The translations under genes and the position numbers were made by a program. Source: Planctomycetaceae bacterium (GTDB taxonomy: Bacteria; Planctomycetota; UBA1135; GCA-002686595). Taken from it: a DNA stretch of 64,000 nucleotides. This document shows, piece by piece, positions 24,449 to 33,518 of this stretch. Below the pieces are notes generated by a model that was given only the letters and a program-made list of their open reading frames with translations, was not told the DNA's origin and made no database searches. The DNA lies in the NCBI GenBank assembly GCA_011525785.1, contig WYBT01000035.1, forward strand, positions 175,817-239,816, written 5' to 3'. How positions within the stretch are numbered: the first letter of the stretch is position 1; every line of letters starts with the position of its first letter.

Positions 24449-27085
24449 ATGCGACAAGCGCGGCGGTGGATGTGGCTGGGAGTGCTCGCGATCGTTGGGT
24501 GCGGAGCGACGGAGCGCGAGGGGAGCGCGCTCGACGCGGTGGGGCGCGCCACAGCGAGCGCCGAGCGCGATCCGCGCGCGGCGCAGGCCCAGCAGCACCG
24601 CGTGTGGAGTCGCACGCCGGCCGCGAGCTTCGTCGAGAGCTATCCCCTCGGCGACGGGCGGCTCGGCGCGAGCTGGTTCGGCGGCGTGCGTGCGGACCGG
24701 CTCGTGCTCAACGAGAACTCGATGTGGTCGGGCAGTCCGCAGGAGGCCGACCGCGAAGGCGCGGCGGCGAATCTGCCTGCGATCCGCGAGTTGCTCGCGG
24801 CGGGCCGCAACGTCGAGGCCGAGCGATTGGTGAATCAGACCTTCACCTGCCAGGGCGCGGGCTCGGGCCACGGCGCGGGCAAGGACGTTCCGTACGGCTG
24901 CTACCAGCTGCTGGCGGAGTTGACGCTCGAGTGGAGCGAACTCGGCGAGCCTGTGAGCGACTACGTGCGCGAGCTGGTGTATGAAGCGAGCGGGGCTGTG
25001 CAACGCGTGAGCTTCGTCGACGCGCGCGGCGCGCGCCATCGACGCGAGCTGCGCATCGACGACGAGCGTTTGAGCTTTGCGTGCGAACTCGAGGGCGCTG
25101 CTCGCGACGTGCGCATCGCGCTCGCGCGGCCCGAGCGTGCACAGGTCGAGGCCTCTGGCCGCGAAATCGCGCTGTGGGGCGCGTTGAACGACGGACACGG
25201 CGGCGCGGGCGTGCGCTATCGCTGCGTGGCGCGCGTGAGCGGCGGCGACGGGCGTGTCGAGGCGCAAGGCGCTGATCTGTGGTTGCGCGGCACGACGCGG
25301 CTGGAGCTCACGATCGGCGCGCTCACGGACTTCGCCGGCCTGGGACAGCCGTTGGCGCGCGAGCGCGACCTCGAACGCGAACTCCGCGCGCAACTCGATG
25401 CGCCGGGGACACCCGCAGACGACGCAGCGAAGCGCTCCGTGCGCGGCGCGTCTGCGCTGCCCGAGCTGGAACTCGACGACTCGGCGCTCGACGACACGAC
25501 GAAGGTCGAGCAACGCAACCAGCTGTTGCGCGAGAGCGTCGAGCCGGCTTCCGGCGCCGCGCAGCTGTCGCGCGTCGGCGCCGACCGCGAGCGCGAGCGC
25601 CACTACGCGCGCCTCGATCTGCCGACGGTCGAGCGGCTCGTCGGGCTCGCGCAGGGCGCGAACGACCCGCAGCTCTTCGCGCTGTACTTCCGCCACTCGC
25701 TCGAGCTCTTGCGCGGCTCGTCGCGCGCGGGCTCGCTGCCTGCGAACTTGCAGGGCCTGTGGGCGCCCGAACTTCAGACGCCTTGGAACGGCGACTGGCA
25801 CCTCAACGTCAACGTGCAGATGAACTACTGGCCCGCGCTGCCCGCGGGGCTGTTCGACGAGCACTTGCCGCTGGTCGACCTCGCGCAGTCGCTCGAACGC
25901 AACGGAGCGCGCACCGCGAAGCTGTACTACGACGCGCCGGGCTGGGTCGCGCACACGATCACGAACGCGTGGGGATTCACCTCGCCAGGTGAAGTCGCGA
26001 GCTGGGGCTCGTCGAACACCTGCAGCGGCTGGCTGGTGCGCGCGCTGTTCGAACACTACGCCTTCACGCAGGACCGCGCCTTCCTCGAGCGCGTGCACCC
26101 GACCTTGCGCGGAGCTGCGCGCTTCTACCTTCACATCCTTGCCCCCGAGCCGCGCCACGGCTGGCTCGTCACGCCGGTCTCGAACTCGCCCGAGAACGCC
26201 TTCCGCATGGCGAACGGCGAAGTTGCGAGCGTGTGCATGGGCCCGACCATCGACCAGCAGATCGTGCGCGAGCTGTTCGGCCACGTGATCGAGTCGGCGC
26301 GCACGCTCGGCCGCGATCTGGACCTCGCGCTCGAACTCGAGCGCGCGCGCGGGAAGCTCGTGCCGCACCAGATCGGGCGCCACGGTCAGTTGCAGGAGTG
26401 GCTGGAGGACTACGACGAGCCCGAGCCGCACCATCGGCACGTCTCGCACCTCTACGGCCTGTACCCGGGCGATCAGATCACGCCGCATGGGACGCCCGAG
26501 CTGGCCCGCGCCGCGCGCGTCACGCTCGAGCGCCGCGGCGACGACGGCACGGGTTGGTCGCTGGCGCACAAGGCGAACCTGTGGGCGCGCCTGGGCGAGG
26601 GGAACCGCGCTCACGCGTTGCTCGTGAAGCTGCTGCGCCCCGTGGGCGTACCCGGCTTCGAAGGCGGGCACGGCGGCACGTACGCGAACCTGTTCTGCGC
26701 GCACCCGCCCTTCCAGATCGACGGCAACTTCGGCGGCGCCGCCGCGATCGCCGAGATGCTCGTGCAGAGCCACCGCGAGCGCGAGGGCGAGCCCTACACG
26801 CTGCACCTCTTGCCCGCGCTGCCGAGCGCCTGGCCCACAGGCAGCGTGCGCGGACTGTTCGCGCGCGGCGGGCTTGCGCTCGAAGAGCTGCGCTGGCGCG
26901 AGGGCCGCTTCGTTCAAGCCCGCGTGCGCAACGCGACCGAGAGCGCGCGCCGTGTGCGCCTGCGCATCGCCGCTGAAGTCTCGGTGCAACTCGACGGCGA
27001 AGAACTCGCGCTCGCCGCCGCAGGCGACGGACGCTTCGAGTTCGACCTCCCGGCGGGGCGCACAGCGAACCTGCGCATGCGCTGA
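24449..27085 (+). CDS. GH95 family alpha-L-fucosidase-like glycoside hydrolase, lipoprotein
   Basis: 878-residue lipoprotein (signal ending LAIVGC at about residue 17). The chain follows the GH95 pattern. An N-terminal beta-sandwich begins with HRVWSRTPAASFVESYPLGD and GRLGASWFGG and continues to LNENSMWSGSPQE. An (alpha/alpha)6 barrel with LQGLWAPELQTPWNGDWHLN, NVQMNYWPAL, HHRHVSHLYGLYPGDQITP and GWSLAHKANLWARLG follows, then a C-terminal beta domain. GH95 enzymes remove alpha-1,2-linked L-fucose or related L-galactose. The two sulfatases elsewhere in the window fit a lifestyle on algal or fucosylated sulfated glycans. No transporter gene is next to it. Confidence 0.9.
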   Translation: MRQARRWMWLGVLAIVGCGATEREGSALDAVGRATASAERDPRAAQAQQHRVWSRTPAASFVESYPLGDGRLGASWFGGVRADRLVLNENSMWSGSPQEADREGAAANLPAIRELLAAGRNVEAERLVNQTFTCQGAGSGHGAGKDVPYGCYQLLAELTLEWSELGEPVSDYVRELVYEASGAVQRVSFVDARGARHRRELRIDDERLSFACELEGAARDVRIALARPERAQVEASGREIALWGALNDGHGGAGVRYRCVARVSGGDGRVEAQGADLWLRGTTRLELTIGALTDFAGLGQPLARERDLERELRAQLDAPGTPADDAAKRSVRGASALPELELDDSALDDTTKVEQRNQLLRESVEPASGAAQLSRVGADRERERHYARLDLPTVERLVGLAQGANDPQLFALYFRHSLELLRGSSRAGSLPANLQGLWAPELQTPWNGDWHLNVNVQMNYWPALPAGLFDEHLPLVDLAQSLERNGARTAKLYYDAPGWVAHTITNAWGFTSPGEVASWGSSNTCSGWLVRALFEHYAFTQDRAFLERVHPTLRGAARFYLHILAPEPRHGWLVTPVSNSPENAFRMANGEVASVCMGPTIDQQIVRELFGHVIESARTLGRDLDLALELERARGKLVPHQIGRHGQLQEWLEDYDEPEPHHRHVSHLYGLYPGDQITPHGTPELARAARVTLERRGDDGTGWSLAHKANLWARLGEGNRAHALLVKLLRPVGVPGFEGGHGGTYANLFCAHPPFQIDGNFGGAAAIAEMLVQSHREREGEPYTLHLLPALPSAWPTGSVRGLFARGGLALEELRWREGRFVQARVRNATESARRVRLRIAAEVSVQLDGEELALAAAGDGRFEFDLPAGRTANLRMR

Positions 27086-27280
27086 TCTCCGGCGCGCCCA
27101 TCCGGCGCACGTTTGGGGCGCGCCGGCTCGCGTGTTCGCTGCACGACATCGTTTCGAGGCGTGAATCCCGGCCGATTCGGGCGATCCCGAGCGCTACGCT
27201 AGCGTCGCCGGAAGATCTTTCGCTCTGCGGCGCTCCGCTCGCTTTGTGTTCGCACGTGGCCCGTTCAATCGCGCGGCGGG

Positions 27281-27286
27281 TAGCTT
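27281..27286 (+). promoter_or_regulatory. -10-like TAGCTT box
   Basis: TAGCTT ends 13 bases before the ATG at 27300 of the sigma-factor gene. Confidence 0.35.
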
Positions 27287-27299
27287 GAACTGCGAATCG

Positions 27300-27854
27300 A
27301 TGTCGTCGTCCATGCCGCCGCAGGAGCACAGCGAGCTCTACGCGCAGATCTACGAGGAAATTCGGGCGATCGCGCGCCGCAGCATGGCCGGCGAGCGGCG
27401 CTCGCACACGCTGCAGCCCACCGCGCTAGCGCACGAGGCCTTCCTGGCGCTCGCGCGCGTGCGCGAGCAGGGGCCGCTCGAGCCGACGCACGTGGTCGCG
27501 CTCGCAGCGCGCGCGATTCGGCGGATCCTCGTCAACCACGCCAACGCTCGCCTCGCGCGACGGCGCGGCTCGGGCGCGCGCGGAGAGACGCTGAACGAGG
27601 AGTTGCACGACCAGCTCAGCGCGCCGCGCGGCGCCGATCCGCTCGAGCTGGTGGCGCTCAACGAGGCGCTGGACGAGCTCGAGCGCGTCGATGCGCGCCA
27701 GGCGCAGTTGGTGGAGCTGCGCTTCTTCGGCGGGCTCGCGCACGAAGAGATCGCGCGCATTCAGGGCGTGAGCGCGCGCACGGTCGACGCGGACTGGGCG
27801 CTGGCGCGCGCATGGCTGCGGCGGCGCATCGAGGGCGCGAGCAGGCCGCGATGA
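27300..27854 (+). CDS. ECF-type RNA polymerase sigma factor (planctomycete family)
   Basis: 184-residue sigma-70 family protein. Region 2 includes RSHTLQPTALAHEAFLAL and ILVNHANARLARRRG. Region 4 includes LVELRFFGGLAHEEIARIQG followed by SARTVDADWALARAWLRRR. The LQPTALAHEAF and FFGGL signatures match the ECF family abundant in planctomycetes (TIGR02999-like). The ATG at 27300 is chosen; an ATG at 27312 is also possible. Its stop overlaps the kinase start as ATGA. No anti-sigma factor is present, so control by the coupled kinase is the likely mode. Confidence 0.9.
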   Translation: MSSSMPPQEHSELYAQIYEEIRAIARRSMAGERRSHTLQPTALAHEAFLALARVREQGPLEPTHVVALAARAIRRILVNHANARLARRRGSGARGETLNEELHDQLSAPRGADPLELVALNEALDELERVDARQAQLVELRFFGGLAHEEIARIQGVSARTVDADWALARAWLRRRIEGASRPR

Positions 27855-30265
27855 GCCGTCAGAGCCAGATCCGTGCGCTGTTCCTCGAAGCGCTGGCGGC
27901 GCCCGCGGCGGCGCGCGAAGAGCTGCTGCGTCGCGCCTGCGGCGGCGACGAGGATCTGCGCGCCGAAGTCGAGAGCTTGGTCGCGAGCCACGAGGCGCAG
28001 GAGTGCTTCCTCGACGGTGGAGCGCTGGGCGCGGACTTCCGCGTGTCGGAGGCGCTCGCCCGCAGCGACGAGCTGCGCATCGGACCCTACCTTGCGCTCG
28101 CGCTGATCGGCGACGGCGCGTCGTCGCTGGTGTACCGCGCGCGCGACACGCGCAGCGGCGGCGAAGTGGCGCTGAAGCTGCTGCGCCCCGGTGCGCTCAG
28201 CGCGCAGGCGGTCGACGATCTGCTGGCCGAGGCCGAGCTGTTGCGCGGATTGGAGCACCCCGCGATCGCGCGCTGCCTCGACGCGGGGCGCGCGAGCGTG
28301 CACGGCGCACAGACGGCCTACCTCGCGCTCGAGCTCGTGCGCGGCACGACCTTGAACGTGTACGTGCGCTCGACCGAGGCCTCGACGCGCCAGGCGCTCG
28401 AGCTGATGGTTGCCGTCGCGCGCGCGGCGCACCACGCGCACGAGCGCGGCTGCGCGCACAACGACCTCAAGCCCGACAACATCCTGGTCGACGGCCAGGG
28501 GCGGCCGAAGTTGATCGATTTCGGCGCCGCGCGGCCGCTGCGTTCCGGTGCCGACAGCGCACGGCCGGCGGGCGGCACGCCGCGCTACTCCAGTCCCGAG
28601 CGGCGGCGCGGCGGCGCGCCGTTCGACGCGGTGGCGAGCGACGTGTACTCGCTGGGCGCCATCACCTGGGAGTTGCTCACCGGCGAGGCGCCGGGCGAAG
28701 AGCGGGCGGCGGACGAGGCCCGGCCGCGCGCTGCAGTCGCCACCGAGCTGCGCGGCGAGTTGGAGCGCGTCGTGCGGCACGCGCTCGAGCGCGACCCCGC
28801 GCGGCGTTGCCCGAACGCGGCCTTTTTCGCCGATGAATTGGAGCGCTGGCTCGCGGGCGTCGCGGTGCTCTCGCCGCGGCCGAGCGCCGCGCGCAGGCTG
28901 GCGGAGTTCGCGCGCGCCAACCGTGCGCTGGTCGGCGGATTCGCGGCGACGCTGCTGGCGTTGCTCGCGGGCGTGGCGGGCACGAGCTGGGCTCTGCAGC
29001 GAGCGCGCGAGGCGCGCGACGCGGAGCGCGAGCAACGCGAACTGGCCGAAGTGCGGCTCGAACAGGCCCAGGCGGCGCGCGAACGCGCAGTGCAGGGCGC
29101 CCACTTCCTCGGGCAGCTCTTCCGGCAGTTCTCCGATCGCTCCCGCGACGGCGCGGAGAAGGTCGAGGCGGCGTTGGTGGAGGCTGCGGGCGCGCTGCCG
29201 CCGGCGCTCGAGGGCGCGGACGAGGTTCAACTCGCGCTGCACCATTCGCTCGGCGTCGCGCTGGCCGACTTCGGTCGCTACGAGCTGACCGTCGAGCAAC
29301 TCGAGCGGGCGCTTGCGCTCGCCGGCGGCGAACGCGAGGAGCAGCTCGAGCGCCGCGCGATCCTGCTGCTCGACATCGCGGCGGCGCAGACGCTGCGCGG
29401 CGACCAGCTCGCGGCGCTCGAGCGCATCGACCAGGCCCAGCGCCTCGCGGATCTGCACGCCTCGATCTCCGCGCCGACGCGCTTGCGCTGCGCCGTGGCG
29501 CGCGCCTCGGCTCTGATCGAGCGCGGCAGCGCCGAGGAGGTGCGCGCGCTGGTGGCGGAGATCCGCGCGCAGCACGGCTACGCGCCAGGCCCGTTGAGTC
29601 TCTCGCTGGCGAGCATCGAAGGGCGCCTTCTCATCGACGACGGGCGCGTGCAGGAGGCGATCGAGGGCATGACGCCAGCGCTCGCCGCTGCGCGCGAGCA
29701 GTTGGGCGAGCGCCACGACGTCACGCTCGGGCTGCTCAACAACCTCGGCAGCGCCTGGAGTCAGGCCGAGGACTTCGCGCCAGCAGAGGAGTTGCTCGCT
29801 GCGGCGCTGGAGGGACGCACGAAGGTGCTGGGCGAGCGCCATCCCGAGACGCTGCAGACGCTGCACAACTTCGCTTCGCTGCGGCGTCGACAGGGTCGTC
29901 TCGAGGAGGCGTTGGTGCTCCAGGAGCAGGCCGCGCGCGGACGAGCCGAGGTGCTCGGCCCGCTGCACCCGCGCACGCTGCTCAGCCGCAACAACTACGC
30001 GTCGCAGCTGCAGGCGCTGGGGCGTTTCCCCGAGGCGCTGGTCGAGCTGCGCGGCTTGCTCGCGAGCGCGGAGGTGGCCTTGCCCGAGCGCCACTGGCAG
30101 CGCGGCCTGTACCGGCGCAATCTGGCCGTGCTGCTGCACGAGATGGGCGAGCACGCCGAGGCGCGCGCGAACTACGAGGCCTGCCTCGAGCTGTGGGTCC
30201 CGCAGTTCCGGCCCGACGACCCGCGCCTGGCGGACGTGCGCCACTTGCTGTCGCTGCTGCCGTAG
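27851..30265 (+). CDS. Transmembrane Ser/Thr protein kinase with TPR repeats
   Basis: 804 residues. An N-terminal ~80-residue helical region is followed by a Hanks-type kinase domain. Its glycine loop is IGDGASSLVYRA, the ATP lysine lies in VALKLLR, the catalytic loop HNDLKPDN is at about 203-210 (HND instead of HRD), DFG-equivalent DFGAA is at about 223, and APE-like SSPE follows. One membrane helix is at about 359-380 (LVGGFAATLLALLAGVAGTS), then a coiled coil (REARDAEREQRELAEV) and many TPR-like repeats to the end. The TPR part may be outside the cytoplasm and sense a signal. Coupling with the ECF gene suggests it phosphorylates or otherwise activates that sigma factor. Confidence 0.9.
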   Translation: MSRQSQIRALFLEALAAPAAAREELLRRACGGDEDLRAEVESLVASHEAQECFLDGGALGADFRVSEALARSDELRIGPYLALALIGDGASSLVYRARDTRSGGEVALKLLRPGALSAQAVDDLLAEAELLRGLEHPAIARCLDAGRASVHGAQTAYLALELVRGTTLNVYVRSTEASTRQALELMVAVARAAHHAHERGCAHNDLKPDNILVDGQGRPKLIDFGAARPLRSGADSARPAGGTPRYSSPERRRGGAPFDAVASDVYSLGAITWELLTGEAPGEERAADEARPRAAVATELRGELERVVRHALERDPARRCPNAAFFADELERWLAGVAVLSPRPSAARRLAEFARANRALVGGFAATLLALLAGVAGTSWALQRAREARDAEREQRELAEVRLEQAQAARERAVQGAHFLGQLFRQFSDRSRDGAEKVEAALVEAAGALPPALEGADEVQLALHHSLGVALADFGRYELTVEQLERALALAGGEREEQLERRAILLLDIAAAQTLRGDQLAALERIDQAQRLADLHASISAPTRLRCAVARASALIERGSAEEVRALVAEIRAQHGYAPGPLSLSLASIEGRLLIDDGRVQEAIEGMTPALAAAREQLGERHDVTLGLLNNLGSAWSQAEDFAPAEELLAAALEGRTKVLGERHPETLQTLHNFASLRRRQGRLEEALVLQEQAARGRAEVLGPLHPRTLLSRNNYASQLQALGRFPEALVELRGLLASAEVALPERHWQRGLYRRNLAVLLHEMGEHAEARANYEACLELWVPQFRPDDPRLADVRHLLSLLP

Positions 30266-30284
30266 CGAATTCTCCGGAATTCGC
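30265..30284 (+). terminator. Short palindrome at end of kinase gene
   Basis: GCGAATTC and GAATTCGC (8-base arms, 4-base loop) begin on the last base of the kinase stop codon. No T-run follows, so a role in RNA 3' end formation is uncertain. Confidence 0.35.
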
Positions 30285-30405
30285 TGCGCCCGCCGAGTGC
30301 GGCGCTTGCTTGGGGCTCTCGCCGGGGCGCTTCGCCATCGGCCGCAGTGCTGGCCCGCGCGGGCCGCGCGCGCACGACCCAGCGCCTCTCTCCAACGCGA
30401 GCACC

Positions 30406-31962
30406 ATGTCCAACCTCACGCGCACCCTCTCCACGACGGCCCTGCTGGCCGCCCTCGTCCCCGGCGCGAGCTCTGCGCAGCAGGCGCAGTTCTTCGCCAT
30501 TCCAGGCGTCTCCAGCGTGCCCGGGACCAACTCGAACTTCTGCGGCTTCAGCGGCAACAGCGGTTACTCGGCGGTGCGCGTCAGCGCCGACGGCAGCACG
30601 GTGGCGACCGTGGTGTACGACCCTGGCTTCGCGAACGGCGCGGTGCCGCTGCGCGCGGCGCGCTGGACCGAGACCTCGGGCACGGTGGTGCTCACGCCCG
30701 TGCTGCAGGGCCTGTATCCGTGCACCGGCATCTCCGCCGACGGCCGCACGATTTACGGCGAGTCGTGGCGTTGGACGGCGAGCGGCGGCTACCAGGACCT
30801 GCGCCCGTTGCTGGGGCCCGAGCGCACCATCTTCGGCTGCAGCGACGACGGGCAGACGATCACCGGCGCGGAGGGCATCTACGGACTGTCGCAGGAGATC
30901 GACTTGTTCCGCTGGGACCTGAGCGGCGGCGCGCCGCAACTTCTTCCGCGCGCGCCCGGCATTCCCGAGGGCTACTTCTACTTCAACTCGATCAGCGGCG
31001 ACGGCAGCGTCGTGGGCGGCTCGACCTTGCGCCCCGGCGGAGTGTTCCAGCTCTCCGCGGCAGCGCGCATCGACGCCAGCGGCGTGCAGTTGCTCACCGC
31101 CGAGAGCTCGCAGGAGGGCGTGAGCGATCTGTCCTACGACGGACGCGTGGCGGTGGGCTTCACGCAGCAGAACGGCTTCCAGTCGCGCGCTTTTCGCTGG
31201 GAGGCCTCGACCGGAACGGTGCTGATCGACAACGTCGCCGGCAGCGATAGCGCCTATGCGCGCGCGGTCGACGCCGACGGCGATGTGATCGTGGGCGACT
31301 ACCTCGCCTTCGGCACGCCGGGCACGCGCGCGTTCCTGTGGCGCCAGGGCGCGGGCTTCTTCGACCTGCAGGACGAGCTCGAGGGCAACTACGGACTCGC
31401 GCAGCAGCTCGCGGGCTGGACGCTCGAGGTCGCGATCGACGTTTCGGCCGACGGGCGGACCATCGTGGGCAGCGCGCTCAACCCGCAGGGTTGCTCCCAG
31501 GCCTTCCTCGTGCGGCTGTTCGAAGGCGTGACGAGCTACTGCACCAGCGCGACCTCGAGCGCAGGCTGCGTCGCCACGCTGGTCGACGAAGGCGCGCCCA
31601 GTGCGAGTGCGAACTCGGGCTTCAACCTGCGCCTGGTCGGCGCGGATGCGCAGCGCCAGGGCCTGATCTTCTACGGCGCGAGCGGCCGCACGGCGCTGCC
31701 CTGGGCGAGCGGCAGCTCGAGCACGCTGTGCGTGAAGTCGCCGACGCAGCGCATGGCGCTGGCGAACACCGGCGGCGCGCTCGGTCAGTGCAACGGGACC
31801 TTCGCGACCGACTGGCTGGCCTTCGTCGCGAACTCGTCCGGCGCGCTGGCGGCCCCGGCCACGCCCGGCCAGCTCGTTCAGGCGCAGGCCTGGTACCGCG
31901 ACCCGCCGGCGCCCAAGAGCACCAACCTCTCCAACGCGCTGGAGTTCACGATTCTGCCGTGA
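30406..31962 (+). CDS. Secreted HAF-repeat protein with C-terminal Cys module
   Basis: 518-residue exported protein, signal peptide ending LVPGASSAQQ. The body is built of repeats of the 'extracellular HAF' type: phrases such as VRVSADGSTVATVV, GISADGRTIYGES, SISGDGSVVGGS, AVDADGDVIVGD and DVSADGRTIVGSAL, each followed by an AF.W or RAARW strand (ARAFRWE, RAFLWRQG). It is probably a propeller. The last ~140 residues, from SYCTSATSSAGC through QAWYRDPPAPKSTNLSNALE to ILP (31537-31959), are the shared Cys module and are very close to copy E (40746-41183). Function unknown; extracellular location inferred. Confidence 0.8.
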   Translation: MSNLTRTLSTTALLAALVPGASSAQQAQFFAIPGVSSVPGTNSNFCGFSGNSGYSAVRVSADGSTVATVVYDPGFANGAVPLRAARWTETSGTVVLTPVLQGLYPCTGISADGRTIYGESWRWTASGGYQDLRPLLGPERTIFGCSDDGQTITGAEGIYGLSQEIDLFRWDLSGGAPQLLPRAPGIPEGYFYFNSISGDGSVVGGSTLRPGGVFQLSAAARIDASGVQLLTAESSQEGVSDLSYDGRVAVGFTQQNGFQSRAFRWEASTGTVLIDNVAGSDSAYARAVDADGDVIVGDYLAFGTPGTRAFLWRQGAGFFDLQDELEGNYGLAQQLAGWTLEVAIDVSADGRTIVGSALNPQGCSQAFLVRLFEGVTSYCTSATSSAGCVATLVDEGAPSASANSGFNLRLVGADAQRQGLIFYGASGRTALPWASGSSSTLCVKSPTQRMALANTGGALGQCNGTFATDWLAFVANSSGALAAPATPGQLVQAQAWYRDPPAPKSTNLSNALEFTILP

Positions 31963-32029
31963 ATTCTCGGGCGGCGCGCGGCTGGACGGGCCCGGTCCGG
32001 CCGCGCGCTGACCCGAGCGCAGCGCGCGC

Positions 32030-32470
32030 TCAGCGCACGTCGAACGGCAGCGGCGCGGCGGCGAACTCGCCCAGGTTGTTGTAGTTGATCGTCAGCTCCT
32101 CGCCCGAGGCGATCGGGCGCAGGGCGAAGTACTCGATCACGTTCTCGTCCTCGCGGAACTCGTAGTCGAGGTTGGGCTCGAACGAGTGGTTGTAGAGCGA
32201 GCCGTAGCCCAGGGCGAGCGCGGCCTGCTCGTCGTCCTCACCCCACTCGTAGTAGTAGCGGCCGAGCGCAGTGGTGCACAGCGTCGCGACTTCGTGCGCG
32301 GGCACGACGATCACCGGCGCGCGCTCGACGAGATCGCCGGCGGAGAACGGGCGCAGGGCGACCACGCCGCGGCCCTTGCCAGGGAACAGGACCACGGCCA
32401 GGGCGCCGTTCGAGGTGACGATGTCGAGGGTCTTCACGCGCGTTGGAGCGACTGGGGTTGAACGGGGCAT
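32030..32470 (-). CDS. SET domain protein methyltransferase-like
   Basis: 146-residue small SET protein. It shows the N-terminal SET motif GRGVVALRPFSAGDLVERAP, the cofactor/active-site motif YNHSFEPNLDY (NHSxxPN) at about 100-110, and the C-terminal GEELTINYN. Such short bacterial SET proteins are predicted protein-lysine methyltransferases using S-adenosylmethionine; targets are unknown. The ATG at 32470 is assumed. A GTG at 32438 would trim a poorly conserved-looking leader. It is divergent from the dehydratase at 32541. Confidence 0.8.
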   Translation of the reverse strand: MPRSTPVAPTRVKTLDIVTSNGALAVVLFPGKGRGVVALRPFSAGDLVERAPVIVVPAHEVATLCTTALGRYYYEWGEDDEQAALALGYGSLYNHSFEPNLDYEFREDENVIEYFALRPIASGEELTINYNNLGEFAAAPLPFDVR

Positions 32471-32524
32471 TGTGCCGAAAGCAGCGCAGGCTTCCCAACC
32501 CGAGCCGGCGCGGCGGCGCCTCGC

Positions 32525-32530
32525 TATCTT
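32525..32530 (+). promoter_or_regulatory. -10-like TATCTT box
   Basis: TATCTT ends ten bases before the GTG at 32541. Confidence 0.4.
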
Positions 32531-32540
32531 TCGCACCCGC

Positions 32541-33518
32541 GTGGTCCATCCCTTCGACTCCATCTCGTTCCCCCAAGCCGCCGAGCGCCTGCGCGGCGTG
32601 GTCAAGCGCACCCCGCTGGTTCCCTTCGACGTGGGCGACGAGCGCATCGAGCTGCGGCTCAAGCTCGAGTGCCTGCAAGAGACCGGCGCCTTCAAGGCGC
32701 GCGGCGCGTGGAATCAGGTCAGCCAGTTGAGCGAGGCGGAGCGCGCCGCGGGCGTGGTGACGGTCAGCTCCGGCAACCACGGCAAGGCGCTCAGTTGGGC
32801 GGCGAAGCGCGCTGGCGTGCGCTGCACGGTCGTCATGCCGGCCGACGCGTACCGCAACAAGATCGAGGCCTGTCGCGCGTACGGCGCCGAGGTCGTGCTC
32901 GGCGAGACTCGCGCGCTGTGCGAGAAGTTGTGCGCCGAGCGCGTCGCGGCCGGAGCGACGCTGGTGCATCCCTACGACGCCGCGCGCACGATCGAGGGCG
33001 CGGGCACGGTCGGGCTGGAGATCGCCGAGGACTGGCCCGAGGTCGACGTGGTCGTGGTGCAGGTCGGCGGCGGCGGCCTGCTCGCCGGGACTTCGCTCGC
33101 GCTGCGCCGCGCGCTCGGACCGCGGCTCCTGGTGGTCGGCGCCGAGCCCGAGGGAGCGCCCTCGATGAAGCTCAGCCTCGAGCGCGGCGAGGCGGTCGCG
33201 CTCGAGCGCATCACGACCAAGGTGCAGGGCCTGTGTCCGCCGTACGCGGGCAAGCTCAACACGCTGGTGTGCGGCAGCACGGTCGACAGCGTGGTGCTCC
33301 TGAGCGACGAGCAGATCTACGCCGCCCAGGCCGAGCTGGTGCTGCGCGGCGGCTGGGTCGTCGAGCCCGCGGGCGCCTGCGCCCTGGCCGCAGTCCTGCA
33401 GGGCAAGCTGCCGCAGCTCGCACTGCTCGGCCGCTCGATCGCCAATCCGGTGAAGGTCGCCGCCGTGGTCAGCGGCGGCAACCCCGACCCCGATCAGCTC
33501 GCGCGGCTGCGGGCATGA
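32541..33518 (+). CDS. PLP-dependent threonine/serine dehydratase-like enzyme
   Basis: 325-residue fold-type II PLP enzyme. The cofactor lysine lies in ETGAFKARGAW, the substrate loop is SSGNHGKAL, the phosphate-binding glycine loop is VGGGGLLAG, and the C-terminal serine-containing loop is VVSGGNPDP. This matches catabolic threonine dehydratase/serine racemase-type proteins without the ACT regulatory domain of biosynthetic IlvA. It would deaminate threonine or serine, or racemise serine. GTG 32541 is the first sensible start and follows a -10-like box. Its stop overlaps the methyltransferase start as ATGA. Confidence 0.85.
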   Translation: MVHPFDSISFPQAAERLRGVVKRTPLVPFDVGDERIELRLKLECLQETGAFKARGAWNQVSQLSEAERAAGVVTVSSGNHGKALSWAAKRAGVRCTVVMPADAYRNKIEACRAYGAEVVLGETRALCEKLCAERVAAGATLVHPYDAARTIEGAGTVGLEIAEDWPEVDVVVVQVGGGGLLAGTSLALRRALGPRLLVVGAEPEGAPSMKLSLERGEAVALERITTKVQGLCPPYAGKLNTLVCGSTVDSVVLLSDEQIYAAQAELVLRGGWVVEPAGACALAAVLQGKLPQLALLGRSIANPVKVAAVVSGGNPDPDQLARLRA

